Shown piece by piece: positions 25,639 to 34,316 of a stretch of 64,000 bases of DNA (its first letter is position 1; each line of letters begins with the position of its first letter). Under the pieces are notes generated by a model, which saw nothing but the letters and a program-made list of their open reading frames with translations, made no database searches and was not told where the DNA came from. This stretch comes from Planctomycetia bacterium (GTDB taxonomy: Bacteria; Planctomycetota; Planctomycetia; Gemmatales; HRBIN36): positions 1 through 64,000 of the forward strand of contig JAEUIE010000059.1 of NCBI GenBank assembly GCA_016795155.1, in the 5' to 3' direction. The position numbers were made by a program, and so were the translations under genes.

Positions 25639-28035
25639 TTAGACCATACCCCACCAGCGGCGGAGGATCCATTCGAGGAAGATGCATATCGCGAAGAGCA
25701 TGAAGAGGATACCCTGGCGGCTGGTGTCGGGTTCCTGCCAGTCGGGGAAGCGGATGCGTTTCTCGTCCATATTCGCAGGGTCGTTTGCCATGTGTTCGAT
25801 GACATCGCGTAAGCCACCGTGCAGGCGGAAGGTGCCCTGGGTGGATGTCGATATCTGTTCCAGCAAGGTATGGTTGGCAGCTTGATTCAGAGTTTCACTG
25901 TCGTCGCGGGTGGACATGAAACGTGCCTGTGCGGTACCGACTTCCTTGCCGTTGGCCCGTGCCGTGGCGATGACGGTGTATTCGCCAGGCTCATCGGTCT
26001 TCCAGAAAATGCCGCGCGACTTGGCATCCGCATCGCCTAGCGGAGCTACCGTGATGGACTCTTCTTCCTTATTAGGCTTGATGACACGGACGAAATAATC
26101 AGCACCCTCGATAGGCTTGATGGCATCTTTGGAACTGCCAGGGGTTACTTCACGTGCCTGCAGTGTGAAAGACATCTCCTTGCCCGCGAGCACACGCCGG
26201 GAAGCGAGTTCCAGAGACAGCCCCTGCCCCGTGGTTTCCTGCCGGGCGAGCCACAGGATGAGCTGCCGCCAGAAACGGAGATGCGCTTCAGTCGATTCGG
26301 AGAGTGGCAATTCGCCTGCAGGTGGTTGAGCCTGTTGCAATCCGCCACGCGGTGGACCGGGGCGCACCCAGCGCCAGGTGGTATCAACTGCCAATGCTGC
26401 AGTGCGCCCTTTGCCTACTTCCTGCACAGCTAGCAGCACTTCTTTACGATCCGATTCTGCCAGCAGAACTGCTCCCGATTTGAGTGAACCAACCTTGGAA
26501 CCACCATCGAGTGGCGGCAGCTTGTTCCACCATTCACGATTGCGAGTCGGGTCGCTATCGAGTCGAATGGGAAACTGGAACAGCGGGTTTTCAGCAACCC
26601 TGAACTTGATTTCACGCTGGTTACCTACCGCGCCTTCCAGTTGCCCGCGCTGATTCATCTGCACCGGCAACAGATTTGCCAGAGGAGTTTTGTCCCAGCC
26701 ACCATCAGCATAGCTATCCATGCCGCCAATCATCAGGAGCCCGGCTCCGCGTTCGGTGACAGCCTTGGCCATCAGGTCGAGAATGCCTGCACCATCACTC
26801 GAAACTCCTTCAAAACGGGAAGCTGGAACATCACCCAGAATGAATACATCGTAATTCTGCGTTTTGACCGCATTGAGAACATCCCGTTTCCATTCCATCG
26901 TGCCTGTGCCTGCCACGGTGGGTATCAAGCTGATGCGATCATCCCCCTTGAGAGCGCGTTTCAAGAACTTGGGTTCCCATGCTCTGTCTTTATCGATGTA
27001 GAGCACCGAGAGACCGTCTTTGTTCAGCGTCACATAGGTGGAAAGTTCGTTGTTCGATTCGCTGGCTTCGCCAGCAATGGGTTTCACGAAGATAGAAAAG
27101 CGGTAATCGCCGGGGGTATCGGGCAGGCGGCAGGCAGGGAATTCAACCCGCATCACTTCGCTGGGCTTGCGTGGTTTCATCTGCACCATGACAGGCTGAC
27201 CAATGCGGTCGCCTTCCGCCACAGTGGCAACTTTGCCATCGATGAGCAGATAGACTTCGAGGTCCTGATTGGCGGCGCGGTTGGCCTGGATTTCGCCACG
27301 GACGATGAAACGGTCTTTCACACGGGCGGTTTTGTTGGCAAAGATATTCAGTGCAGCAATGTCGAACAATGAATCGCTGGCGCCTGGTCGCCCCAACGCG
27401 ATGCTGTGCAATGGACAGCGGGATGATTCCAGCCGGGCAATGAGTGAATCAACGGTCGGCCGACCCAGGTTATCGCGACCATCCGTCAAAACGACGATGC
27501 CAAGCAGTTGCTCTCCCTGCCCCAGATCGACAGCCTTGTTCTTTTCCAGTGCCTGCTCGATGGCAGCAAGCAGGCCAGTGTTGCCACCATCCGGCTTGGT
27601 TTCAGGCGTCAATTCCTTCACAATGGAATCAAACGTCAGGGGCAACACTCTGAGCTGATAATCTTTTTCCCAGGTCTCGAGCGTACCTTTGAGATCGGTC
27701 CATTCCTTGAGTGCATTGAGCCAGCGGGAGTTGCCCTCCGGCTCGCCATCCTTGACCTGCATGCTACGAGAGGAATCGAGCAGTACGATGACCTTGCCCG
27801 GACGACGCAATTGTTCCTTATAAATCCAGACTGGCCTGAGCATGATGAATGCAGCTACCAGCAGTGCCAGCAATCGCAGACCGATAAGTGAGTAGCGGAG
27901 CCTGCGGGTTTTGGCATTGCTGCCGTTGTAGGTCCAAACGGTAAGCAGAACGATGACCACTGCTACTGCGAGCACCAGGGTAAGTGGCAGCACGGGTTCC
28001 AGCGTCGGCAACCAATCGGGGAGCGTAGGCATCAT
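25639..28035 (-). CDS. Membrane VWA protein with glutamine-amidotransferase-like domain
   Basis: This encodes 798 residues. Two N-terminal membrane segments (about 17-37 and 50-68) precede a von Willebrand A domain (about 80-260) with the metal-site motif LLDSSRSM. A beta region and then a class I amidotransferase-like fold follow ('YDVFILGDVPASRF', 'GAGLLMIGGMDSYADGGWDK'). The C-terminus has one more membrane segment (about 775-795). Such proteins occur next to BatA in MoxR-linked operons. Its ATG overlaps the stop of the upstream BatA-type gene by four bases. The physiological role of the complex is not established. Confidence 0.85.
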   Translation of the reverse strand: MMPTLPDWLPTLEPVLPLTLVLAVAVVIVLLTVWTYNGSNAKTRRLRYSLIGLRLLALLVAAFIMLRPVWIYKEQLRRPGKVIVLLDSSRSMQVKDGEPEGNSRWLNALKEWTDLKGTLETWEKDYQLRVLPLTFDSIVKELTPETKPDGGNTGLLAAIEQALEKNKAVDLGQGEQLLGIVVLTDGRDNLGRPTVDSLIARLESSRCPLHSIALGRPGASDSLFDIAALNIFANKTARVKDRFIVRGEIQANRAANQDLEVYLLIDGKVATVAEGDRIGQPVMVQMKPRKPSEVMRVEFPACRLPDTPGDYRFSIFVKPIAGEASESNNELSTYVTLNKDGLSVLYIDKDRAWEPKFLKRALKGDDRISLIPTVAGTGTMEWKRDVLNAVKTQNYDVFILGDVPASRFEGVSSDGAGILDLMAKAVTERGAGLLMIGGMDSYADGGWDKTPLANLLPVQMNQRGQLEGAVGNQREIKFRVAENPLFQFPIRLDSDPTRNREWWNKLPPLDGGSKVGSLKSGAVLLAESDRKEVLLAVQEVGKGRTAALAVDTTWRWVRPGPPRGGLQQAQPPAGELPLSESTEAHLRFWRQLILWLARQETTGQGLSLELASRRVLAGKEMSFTLQAREVTPGSSKDAIKPIEGADYFVRVIKPNKEEESITVAPLGDADAKSRGIFWKTDEPGEYTVIATARANGKEVGTAQARFMSTRDDSETLNQAANHTLLEQISTSTQGTFRLHGGLRDVIEHMANDPANMDEKRIRFPDWQEPDTSRQGILFMLFAICIFLEWILRRWWGMV

Positions 28036-30245
28036 GGTGACACCTGCTCGGGTTGGTAGAAACGATTCGCCAGGTAATTTTCCCCTGCCAGCAGCAAGAG
28101 CAGCAGCAACATGAGATAGGGAAGCAGTTCACTTTGCGGTGAAAGACCGAGTGCATCTTTGACTAGCGTACTCAAGTCTTTCTCTTCACCGAGGGCAGCG
28201 ACGCCATCCTTGCCGAAGAAGCGTTCCAATTCTTCACTGGCAGGCCGGTTCTGTACCAGTTGTGTTTCTGCAGGCTGCATGTTGACACTGAAACTGCGCG
28301 ACCAGAGGCCACCTGTCGGATCAGAAACGAGATAATTTCCAGGCCGGTTGGCTTCAGGCAGAGTCAGTGCTTGCATGCCAGGCTGGATTTTTCCCGAGCC
28401 GGAGACGGGGCCTTTGAGGACATATTCCTGCACCTTGCTGTTGCGAGGGAGAAGGAATCGAACTTCTTCACCCAGTTTAAAGTTGCAAAGCTGCTCCCGT
28501 GCACCGATTACGTGGCTGACGCAGGTATGTGCCAGCCCGACATAAAGCCACCCCGCCTGGAAATTATTCCAGTCTTTCCAGTTGGGATCGTTCAGGAGTG
28601 AGTACATGGCAGTACCGAGCCAGACCACGCGTCCTGCTACCTTGTTGCGGTCGAAGATACGTTCGGCCCAGAGAGTTGGCAGAGTAGCTTCCTGCAACGG
28701 AGCAATGACATTGGTAACGCCGGCCACTGTTTCCAGATCCCAGTAACGAGTTACTTTGAAGGGGGAGATATCGCGTTGCCAGCGTTTGAAATTGCTGAGT
28801 GCCGGATGATCGTAGTTGCCTACCTCCAGCGAAGCACCTGGCGGAGGAAGAGTTTTCAGTTCGCCTGGTTTGCCGGGCATGAGTTCCAATGCCAGCGGAG
28901 TGTTGTAGGCTTTCTGATTAAGCCCCGGGCCTGGAACAATGACCAGTCCGCCGCCCACTTGAACATAGCGCTGCAGTATTTCCCACAGTTGCTGTGATGG
29001 ATTGGCAACGCTGAAGAGACAGACTGCCTGGTAATCATCCGGGCTGAGGCCTGCGGGACATTCAGTTGGTTTCTTGATATCGCTAGTCATGGGAAGGATA
29101 CGCAGGCTTTCCAGCGCCAGCTTCCAGTCGTAAGCCTGGGAAGGATCATCTGCGAGGATGAGCACACGCCGGGTGGGAGCAATCAGAGTGAAGTAGCGGG
29201 TGTTATCGGCATCCAGTGCATCTGGACTGGAGAGCACCACCCTGCCCTGTACCAGATTGTCTTTCACTTCGATGGGGTCGAACGTGACTGCTTTGGTTTC
29301 CAGCTTATTCTCACCACCGGTAAACGTGATGTTCTTTTTGCTGACTGGTTCAGGCTTGTTATCCAGGTAGAGGGATACTTCATTGTTCACCGCCAGATTC
29401 GTGGTCTGAATGGTAGCAACGATATTGAGCAGTTCTCGGGCTGGTACACCGAACCGCAAGTCTTCCATATTGGTGGCTGTAGAAACTGATGAAGGGCGAA
29501 CCGCCAGGCCGGTGATGCAGAGGTTACGCGGTTCTGTAGCACCCAGATCGTTGTAGACGACGTTGAGCGTGCGGTTCAGCTTCGCTTCGATGCCCTGTTT
29601 CAAAGGCAACAGTGTGGTACCCACCACGTTGGCATCCCATGATGCATTGGAACGATCCGAAAAAACGCACAACAGCAAAGGCAGATTCGGGGCACTACGC
29701 TCCAGCAATCGCAAGGCATCTTCCATGGCAGCGGTGACAGGACGATTGCGCACTGCGATCTTTCGGTTTTCAATCAGCTTGACAGCTTCCCCCGGTGTGA
29801 CAAACCGGCCTGTGGTGCTGTCTGCTGTATCAAAGATGGCTACTTCACTTCCACCAGGCAGGCTCTGCACATAGCTGAGGGCCTGTTCGCGAGCTTGATC
29901 GAGACGTGATTTCCCTTCGATTTTGTAATCCATGCTGGCACTGGTATCGAAGACGATCACGACGCCAAGCGGGTTGCCGACGGCCAGCGCACCAGGAAGA
30001 TTGGTGGCGAGCGGCCGAGCCAGAGCCAGTGCCGCCAACAGAACAAGGGCCATGCGAAGGGCCAGCAGAAGCCAGTGGCGTAGACGCAGTTTTCGCAGAT
30101 TGGTTTTGCGTTTGTTCTGAAGGAGTTCAAGTGCAGGGAACTGGAGCAGTTTCGGCTTCTTGCGCATCACCAGATGGATGATGATCGGCACTGCAACCAG
30201 CAGAGTACCAAGCAAAACCCAGGGGGATAGGAAAGCGATGTGCAT
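28032..30245 (-). CDS. BatA/VWA domain membrane protein
   Basis: This encodes 737 residues. The N-terminal BatA domain is recognisable: 'MHIAFLSPWVLLGTLLVAVP' followed by 'IIIHLVMRKKPKLLQFPALE'. A second membrane helix sits at about 60-78. The VWA domain follows with the MIDAS motif DTSASMD near residue 100. A long extracytoplasmic part ends in a final helix ('LLPYLMLLLLLLLAGENYLA'). It belongs to the MoxR-DUF58-BatA set (Bacteroides aerotolerance-type operon) and is coupled to the next VWA gene by an ATGA overlap. Confidence 0.9.
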   Translation of the reverse strand: MHIAFLSPWVLLGTLLVAVPIIIHLVMRKKPKLLQFPALELLQNKRKTNLRKLRLRHWLLLALRMALVLLAALALARPLATNLPGALAVGNPLGVVIVFDTSASMDYKIEGKSRLDQAREQALSYVQSLPGGSEVAIFDTADSTTGRFVTPGEAVKLIENRKIAVRNRPVTAAMEDALRLLERSAPNLPLLLCVFSDRSNASWDANVVGTTLLPLKQGIEAKLNRTLNVVYNDLGATEPRNLCITGLAVRPSSVSTATNMEDLRFGVPARELLNIVATIQTTNLAVNNEVSLYLDNKPEPVSKKNITFTGGENKLETKAVTFDPIEVKDNLVQGRVVLSSPDALDADNTRYFTLIAPTRRVLILADDPSQAYDWKLALESLRILPMTSDIKKPTECPAGLSPDDYQAVCLFSVANPSQQLWEILQRYVQVGGGLVIVPGPGLNQKAYNTPLALELMPGKPGELKTLPPPGASLEVGNYDHPALSNFKRWQRDISPFKVTRYWDLETVAGVTNVIAPLQEATLPTLWAERIFDRNKVAGRVVWLGTAMYSLLNDPNWKDWNNFQAGWLYVGLAHTCVSHVIGAREQLCNFKLGEEVRFLLPRNSKVQEYVLKGPVSGSGKIQPGMQALTLPEANRPGNYLVSDPTGGLWSRSFSVNMQPAETQLVQNRPASEELERFFGKDGVAALGEEKDLSTLVKDALGLSPQSELLPYLMLLLLLLLAGENYLANRFYQPEQVSP

Positions 30246-30316
30246 GAGTTATTCTGATTCCGCAAGACTCAGTGACTGACAGCTTTTTCTCTGATTGAAG
30301 TGAATGCTGAAAACCT

Positions 30317-30397
30317 GCCCCAACGGGGCATGACAATTCAGCCCAGGGCAACGCCCTGGGTTAAGTAGTTCATATTCCAATCCAGCCCCAACGGGGC
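30317..30397 (+). repeat. REP palindromes, left set (A-B-A)
   Basis: Three hairpins with an AAC loop: two copies of a 5-bp stem form (GCCCC/GGGGC) flank one 8-bp stem form (CCCAGGGC/GCCCTGGG). They lie downstream of the transposase gene. Confidence 0.85.
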
Positions 30398-30408
30398 GAG
30401 ATATCAGC

Positions 30409-30864
30409 CTAATCCCAAACATATCGCTCATCCCAACTTATACCATGTTTACTGCAAATGGTTCGAAACTCGTCCTCGTAAGACATGGCTCGGTGGTGTT
30501 CTTCCTGGTTTTCGATGTACCGATAGACAGTATCCTTCATTGATGAACTGACAGAAAACGCACCATAGCCATTTTGCCAGTGAAAGTCGAAATAATCTGG
30601 CCTTTGCTGCTTAAGCCATTTAGATGGTTCCGTCTTCACTTCCTGAATCAATTGTGCAACCGACCATTTTCTCGAAAGCATGCATAGAATATGAATGTGG
30701 TTTTCGGTCCCATTGATAATCAGAGTTGGCGAATCATTGTCGTTGAGAATGGTTGCCATGTATGCATGCAATCGCTTTCGCAATTCCACATCTTGCAGCC
30801 TGGCAGCACGGTGCTTCGTGCTGAAGATAATGTGCAACAAGACTTGTGAAAGCGATTGAGGCAT
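30409..30864 (-). CDS. Y1 (HUH) transposase, IS200/REP-associated type
   Basis: This encodes 151 residues. The HUH motif is HIHIL at about residues 57-61, and the catalytic tyrosine lies in 'TVYRYIENQEEHH' near 121. 'LLHIIFSTKHRAARL' is the usual N-terminal core. The enzyme makes single-strand nicks at hairpins through a 5'-phosphotyrosine link. There is no TnpB gene. The flanking palindromes in mirror order make a domesticated REP-associated transposase (RAYT) more likely than an IS200 copy. All key residues are present, so it may be active. Confidence 0.9.
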   Translation of the reverse strand: MPQSLSQVLLHIIFSTKHRAARLQDVELRKRLHAYMATILNDNDSPTLIINGTENHIHILCMLSRKWSVAQLIQEVKTEPSKWLKQQRPDYFDFHWQNGYGAFSVSSSMKDTVYRYIENQEEHHRAMSYEDEFRTICSKHGISWDERYVWD

Positions 30865-30874
30865 CTGTTGTCTC

Positions 30875-30953
30875 GCCCCGTTGGGGCTTCTGTTCCTTTT
30901 CTGTCTTCACCCAGGGCGTTGCCCTGGGCTAAGCTGTCACGCCCCGTTGGGGC
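30875..30953 (-). repeat. REP palindromes, right set (A'-B'-A')
   Basis: This is the mirror image of 30317-30397: GCCCC-GTT-GGGGC, CCCAGGGC-GTT-GCCCTGGG, GCCCC-GTT-GGGGC. The set lies directly upstream of the transposase start codon. Confidence 0.85.
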
Positions 30954-30994
30954 ATAAATACAAAACCGTCAACCCTGGTTCTTCATCCCCCTAA

Positions 30995-31017
30995 CCCTCT
31001 CCCCAGAGGGGAGAGGG
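30995..31017 (-). repeat. Perfect 10-bp palindrome after the DUF58 gene
   Basis: CCCTCTCCCC and GGGGAGAGGG form a 10-bp stem around AGA, nine bases beyond the DUF58 stop codon at 31026. It could act as a transcript end, though no T tract follows on the minus strand. Confidence 0.6.
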
Positions 31018-31025
31018 GGCTTCAC

Positions 31026-31925
31026 TCAAAATCGTCTTTGTCGATTTATCAAATACTCCGTTAATGCCTTGTCGAAACCCATGCTGGTATCGACAGGCAC
31101 GTAGTCGATGTTTGCTTTGAAGCAATCGCTTTTGTACTGATCACGAAAGCGATCCAGTTCTTTGAGGTATTCGCCCCGAATGCCGTCCGCATCGTAGGTT
31201 TCTTTCTCCATCGATTCCGGCTCTTCGAAGATGATCAGATCCTTAAAGGGAAATTTCACTTCCGCTTCGTCCATCACATGGAACAGAATCACTTCATTGC
31301 CCCGATGACGAAGGTGATGCAGGCTGTGCATCACTTTTACCGGATCGCTACGCAACAGATCGGTGAAGAGAATCACCAGGCTCTTGGTGCGAATCATGGA
31401 GGCGAGTTGATGCAGGCTTGCAGCTAAATCTGTGGTACCTGTTGGTTTCAGCCCTGCCAACACGCCTAAAATCGTGCCCAATTGTGAACGTCGGCTTTTG
31501 GGCGGAAGAAATGTACGAATCACGGTATCAAAGGTGACCAGACCGACAGGATCCTGCTGATGAATCATCAGGTAGCCCAGAGCTGCTGCCAGGCTGATGG
31601 AGTATTCAAACTTGGTCAGCTCCTGCCGAAAGGTGTAGTTCATCGAAGCAGACAAATCCATCACCAGGTAGCCACTCAGGTTGGTTTCCGCACGAAACTT
31701 CTTGATGTAATACTTGTCAGTCTTGGCGAAGACGTTCCAATCGATTTCCTTGGGATCGTCGCCGGGAACATATTTGCGGTGTTCAGAAAATTCGACACTG
31801 AAACCCTGGTAAGGACTGGCGTGCAAGCCGGTTAGAAAGCCTTCCACAATAAACTTGGCCCGCAAGTCCAGTCGGGCGACTTGCCTGATCACTTCGGGAC
31901 GGAGATATTTTTCGGCAGTAGCCAT
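31026..31925 (-). CDS. DUF58 domain protein
   Basis: This encodes 299 residues. The family core 'SEHRKYVPGDDPKEIDWNVF' near residues 47-66 and the VWA-like 'MDLSASMNYT' at about 89-98 define DUF58. The protein has no transmembrane helix. DUF58 genes typically lie between moxR and BatA-type genes, and this order holds here, although a REP-transposase unit separates it from the BatA gene. The gene ends close to a 10-bp palindrome. Confidence 0.9.
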   Translation of the reverse strand: MATAEKYLRPEVIRQVARLDLRAKFIVEGFLTGLHASPYQGFSVEFSEHRKYVPGDDPKEIDWNVFAKTDKYYIKKFRAETNLSGYLVMDLSASMNYTFRQELTKFEYSISLAAALGYLMIHQQDPVGLVTFDTVIRTFLPPKSRRSQLGTILGVLAGLKPTGTTDLAASLHQLASMIRTKSLVILFTDLLRSDPVKVMHSLHHLRHRGNEVILFHVMDEAEVKFPFKDLIIFEEPESMEKETYDADGIRGEYLKELDRFRDQYKSDCFKANIDYVPVDTSMGFDKALTEYLINRQRRF

Positions 31926-31930
31926 CAGAG

Positions 31931-31970
31931 AGCTTTCAGCTATCGGCTGACAGCTAACAGCTGACAGCTT
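31931..31970. repeat. CAGCT-rich low-complexity repeat between moxR and DUF58
   Basis: This 40-base stretch repeats CAGCTATC, CAGCTAAC and CAGCTGACAGC units and can fold on itself. A related stretch is found at 36481-36511. It lies in the gap of about 60 bases between the moxR-type and DUF58 genes. Confidence 0.45.
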
Positions 31971-31984
31971 TACTTGAAATCAAC

Positions 31985-33040
31985 TTACTTCTTCATCTTG
32001 GTGAACTTGGGCACCTCGGGTTCGGGAACAGATTTGAGCAGCATCTCGACCAGGTCATCAGGAGCTTTGCCCTCAGCCTGAGCCTGGAAGTTAATGCCGA
32101 TGCGGTGCCGCAGCACAGGCACAGCAACCTTCTTGATGTCATCGATCGCCACACTGAAACGACCATCCATCGCAGCCATCGCCTGGGCGCCGCTGATGAG
32201 GTACTGCCCGGCACGCGGACCAGCGCCCCAGTCAACCATCTGCTTGATGAACCCCGGGGCTTCAGCCGACTTGGGGCGGGTGGCACGTACCAGTCGGGCG
32301 GCATAATCAATCACATATTCCCCCACGGGAACGCTCAGCACCAGCTTCTGCAGATTGTTGATAGCTTTGCCGCTGAGCACCTTGGAGAGTTCGGGCACCT
32401 CACGCTTGGTGGTGGTTGCCAGAATTTTCTTTTCTTCATCGATCGTTGGGTAATCGACTTTGATGTTGAACATGAAGCGATCTAATTGAGCTTCAGGCAG
32501 CGGATAGGTTCCTTCCTGCTCAATCGGATTTTGCGTTGCGATGACGAAGAAGGGTTCAGGCAGCGGATAAGTATTCTGGCCAACGGTGATCGTCCGTTCC
32601 TGCATGGCTTGCAGCAAAGCTGCTTGGGTTTTCGGTGGAGTACGGTTGATTTCATCTGCCAGGATGATGTTGGCGAACAGTGGCCCCTGCACAAAACGGA
32701 ATTCTCGCCTACCCTGTTCGTTTTCATCGAGCACGTTGGTGCCGGTGATGTCGCTCGGCATCAGATCGGGAGTAAACTGAATGCGTTTAAAAGTGATATC
32801 AAGTATCTGGCTGATAGCACTGACCATCAGGGTTTTCGCTAGGCCGGGCACACCTACCAGCAGGCAATGACCGCGAGTAAAGATGGCTGCGAAAATCTGC
32901 TCGATGACATCCGTCTGACCGATAATCACCCGCCTGAGTTGATCCACCATCTGGGTGCGGCTTTGTGCAAATTGATCCAGCAACTTAGCCAGCGTTTCAT
33001 CACGTGATAATGGTGGTGGTGAGGCAGGTGCCGTTGACAC
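31985..33040 (-). CDS. MoxR-family AAA+ ATPase
   Basis: This encodes 351 residues. Walker A is 'GVPGLAKTLMV' near residues 79-89, Walker B lies in 'ANIILADEINRTPP' and 'TQAALLQAMQERTITVG' follows. 'QFTPDLMPSDITGT' is the MoxR-type signature. MoxR ATPases act as chaperones for VWA-containing partners. The DUF58, BatA and VWA genes downstream on the same strand are the likely partners. Confidence 0.93.
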   Translation of the reverse strand: MSTAPASPPPLSRDETLAKLLDQFAQSRTQMVDQLRRVIIGQTDVIEQIFAAIFTRGHCLLVGVPGLAKTLMVSAISQILDITFKRIQFTPDLMPSDITGTNVLDENEQGRREFRFVQGPLFANIILADEINRTPPKTQAALLQAMQERTITVGQNTYPLPEPFFVIATQNPIEQEGTYPLPEAQLDRFMFNIKVDYPTIDEEKKILATTTKREVPELSKVLSGKAINNLQKLVLSVPVGEYVIDYAARLVRATRPKSAEAPGFIKQMVDWGAGPRAGQYLISGAQAMAAMDGRFSVAIDDIKKVAVPVLRHRIGINFQAQAEGKAPDDLVEMLLKSVPEPEVPKFTKMKK

Positions 33041-33177
33041 AAAGAACTCCTTTCAAGGAGTAAAAATCCAGACGATTGCCATATCCCGTCTACCGTTGCA
33101 GCGGGCATCTTCTCAGTATAGTAGCGCAAGACCAAGCGACAGGCATGTTTATCTCCTAATTTTTTAAGTATCAACCA

Positions 33178-34227
33178 TTAGGGTTTCATTTTGAAAATGG
33201 CCTGTAGTGGATAGTGATCGCTCAAATCCCGTTCATCCTGAGGCACTTTCCAGAATCGGCGGTCCATGCCGCGAAGCCTGGAATCGGGCTGTTCACCGCG
33301 AATGACGATATCCTTGCGGTTGCGGATTGAATCATAAGCAAGTCCCGGTCCGGTTTTCAATTTCGGGCTGATCAGAATGTGATCGAGCGTCGAACCTCGC
33401 CCGGGAAAGGTGATGCGATCCAGTATCGGCAGTTGCGGCACCATATCTTCCAGATCATCGTCTTTATCATCTGTGTCTTTTCCGGTCAGCACATCTATCG
33501 CCCGTTCCTTCAGGTTATTGCTGCGCATCTCGGCGGTGTTCATATCACCCACCAGTATGACATAGTGGCCTCGCCTGTGCTCATCACGAATCCAACGTTT
33601 CATGAAACGGGCCTGGTCACAGCGATCCATTTCCTTGCCGACATCATCACCAGCCATCAGGTGAACGTTGATGATGGTTAAACGTCGAAGAGATGCGCCT
33701 TCACCCCAAGGTAATTCCAGCATGATCTGCTTGGTGATTGACTTTTCATCGCGACGTTGTTCCTGGATGCGAGGCTCCGGTGCACGACGATATTGTGGCC
33801 GTAAGCCACGCAATACCAAGATGCCCACATCCTGCTCGGTGAAGCTGTCCCGGCCTTGAGCAAAACAGACTTCGTAATTCAATTGATGTTGTGTCTTCAG
33901 TTCTGCACAAAGCGCATCGAGCACTTTGCGGTTTTCAATTTCCTGCAGACACAAAACGGTGGGCTTAACCTTGGCAATAGTAGCAGATGTCGCATGCAGC
34001 CGCCATTCCCATTCGGCCCGGCTGGGTGCTGAATTGATCTTGGCGGTTTCCGACTGGTTGTCGTTGATGTCCCAATCATAAAACCACCCGAGGTTCCAGG
34101 TCATGACTGAAAGATCGCCCTTGCGCTCAGCCGGCGGTGGCTCGGATTTCTTTTGTGGCGGCGACTGTGCCAGGAGTAGCCAGGACAACAGGAAGAGTGA
34201 GGATATTGCGAGAGAGGATTTGAGCAT
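33178..34227 (-). CDS. Secreted endonuclease/exonuclease/phosphatase family protein
   Basis: This encodes 349 residues from the ATG at 34227, which starts a signal peptide ('MLKSSLAISSLFLLSWLLLA'); an ATG at 34266 would put charged residues ahead of it. The DNase I-like fold is shown by 'VMTWNLGWFYD', 'PTVLCLQEIEN', 'INVHLMAGD', 'VILVGDMNTAE' and 'LSDHYPLQAIF', so all catalytic Asn, Glu, Asp and His positions are present. The substrate may be nucleic acid, a phospholipid or an inositol phosphate. Confidence 0.87.
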   Translation of the reverse strand: MLKSSLAISSLFLLSWLLLAQSPPQKKSEPPPAERKGDLSVMTWNLGWFYDWDINDNQSETAKINSAPSRAEWEWRLHATSATIAKVKPTVLCLQEIENRKVLDALCAELKTQHQLNYEVCFAQGRDSFTEQDVGILVLRGLRPQYRRAPEPRIQEQRRDEKSITKQIMLELPWGEGASLRRLTIINVHLMAGDDVGKEMDRCDQARFMKRWIRDEHRRGHYVILVGDMNTAEMRSNNLKERAIDVLTGKDTDDKDDDLEDMVPQLPILDRITFPGRGSTLDHILISPKLKTGPGLAYDSIRNRKDIVIRGEQPDSRLRGMDRRFWKVPQDERDLSDHYPLQAIFKMKP

Positions 34228-34260
34228 GATGATACTGTCTGAGTTGTGTGAATTTCGCAA

Positions 34261-34292
34261 CCACACCCCAACGGAGTACCGCCGGAGTGTGG
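34261..34292 (+). repeat. Dispersed 14-bp palindrome, copy 1
   Basis: CCACACCCCAACGG, an AGTA loop and CCGCCGGAGTGTGG form a 14-bp imperfect stem. A near-identical element occurs at 47191-47222, with flanking similarity extending to a trailing ACAG. It lies between the start of the nuclease gene and the end of the hydrolase gene. Confidence 0.7.
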
Positions 34293-34316
34293 CACAGCTA
34301 TAGCTACAACAGTATC

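Larger units (their letters stand above)
30317..30953 (-). mobile_element. REP-flanked Y1 transposase unit (RAYT/REPtron-like)
   Basis: The unit contains a Y1/HUH transposase gene between two sets of palindromes. To its left are GCCCC-AAC-GGGGC (30317-30329), CCCAGGGC-AAC-GCCCTGGG (30342-30360) and GCCCC-AAC-GGGGC (30385-30397). To its right, in mirror order, are GCCCC-GTT-GGGGC (30875-30887), CCCAGGGC-GTT-GCCCTGGG (30910-30928) and GCCCC-GTT-GGGGC (30941-30953). The symmetrical A-B-A / A'-B'-A' arrangement is typical of REP sequences around their own RAYT. It sits between the DUF58 and BatA genes. Confidence 0.85.

Noticed and set aside
26641-27372. 243-codon frame on the plus strand
   Set aside because: Antisense to the VWA membrane protein gene; composition is typical of a shadow frame.
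30317-30953. Palindromes considered as a CRISPR array
   Set aside because: Repeats are in mirror order around a gene, spacing is uneven, and two sequence types alternate, unlike a repeat-spacer array.
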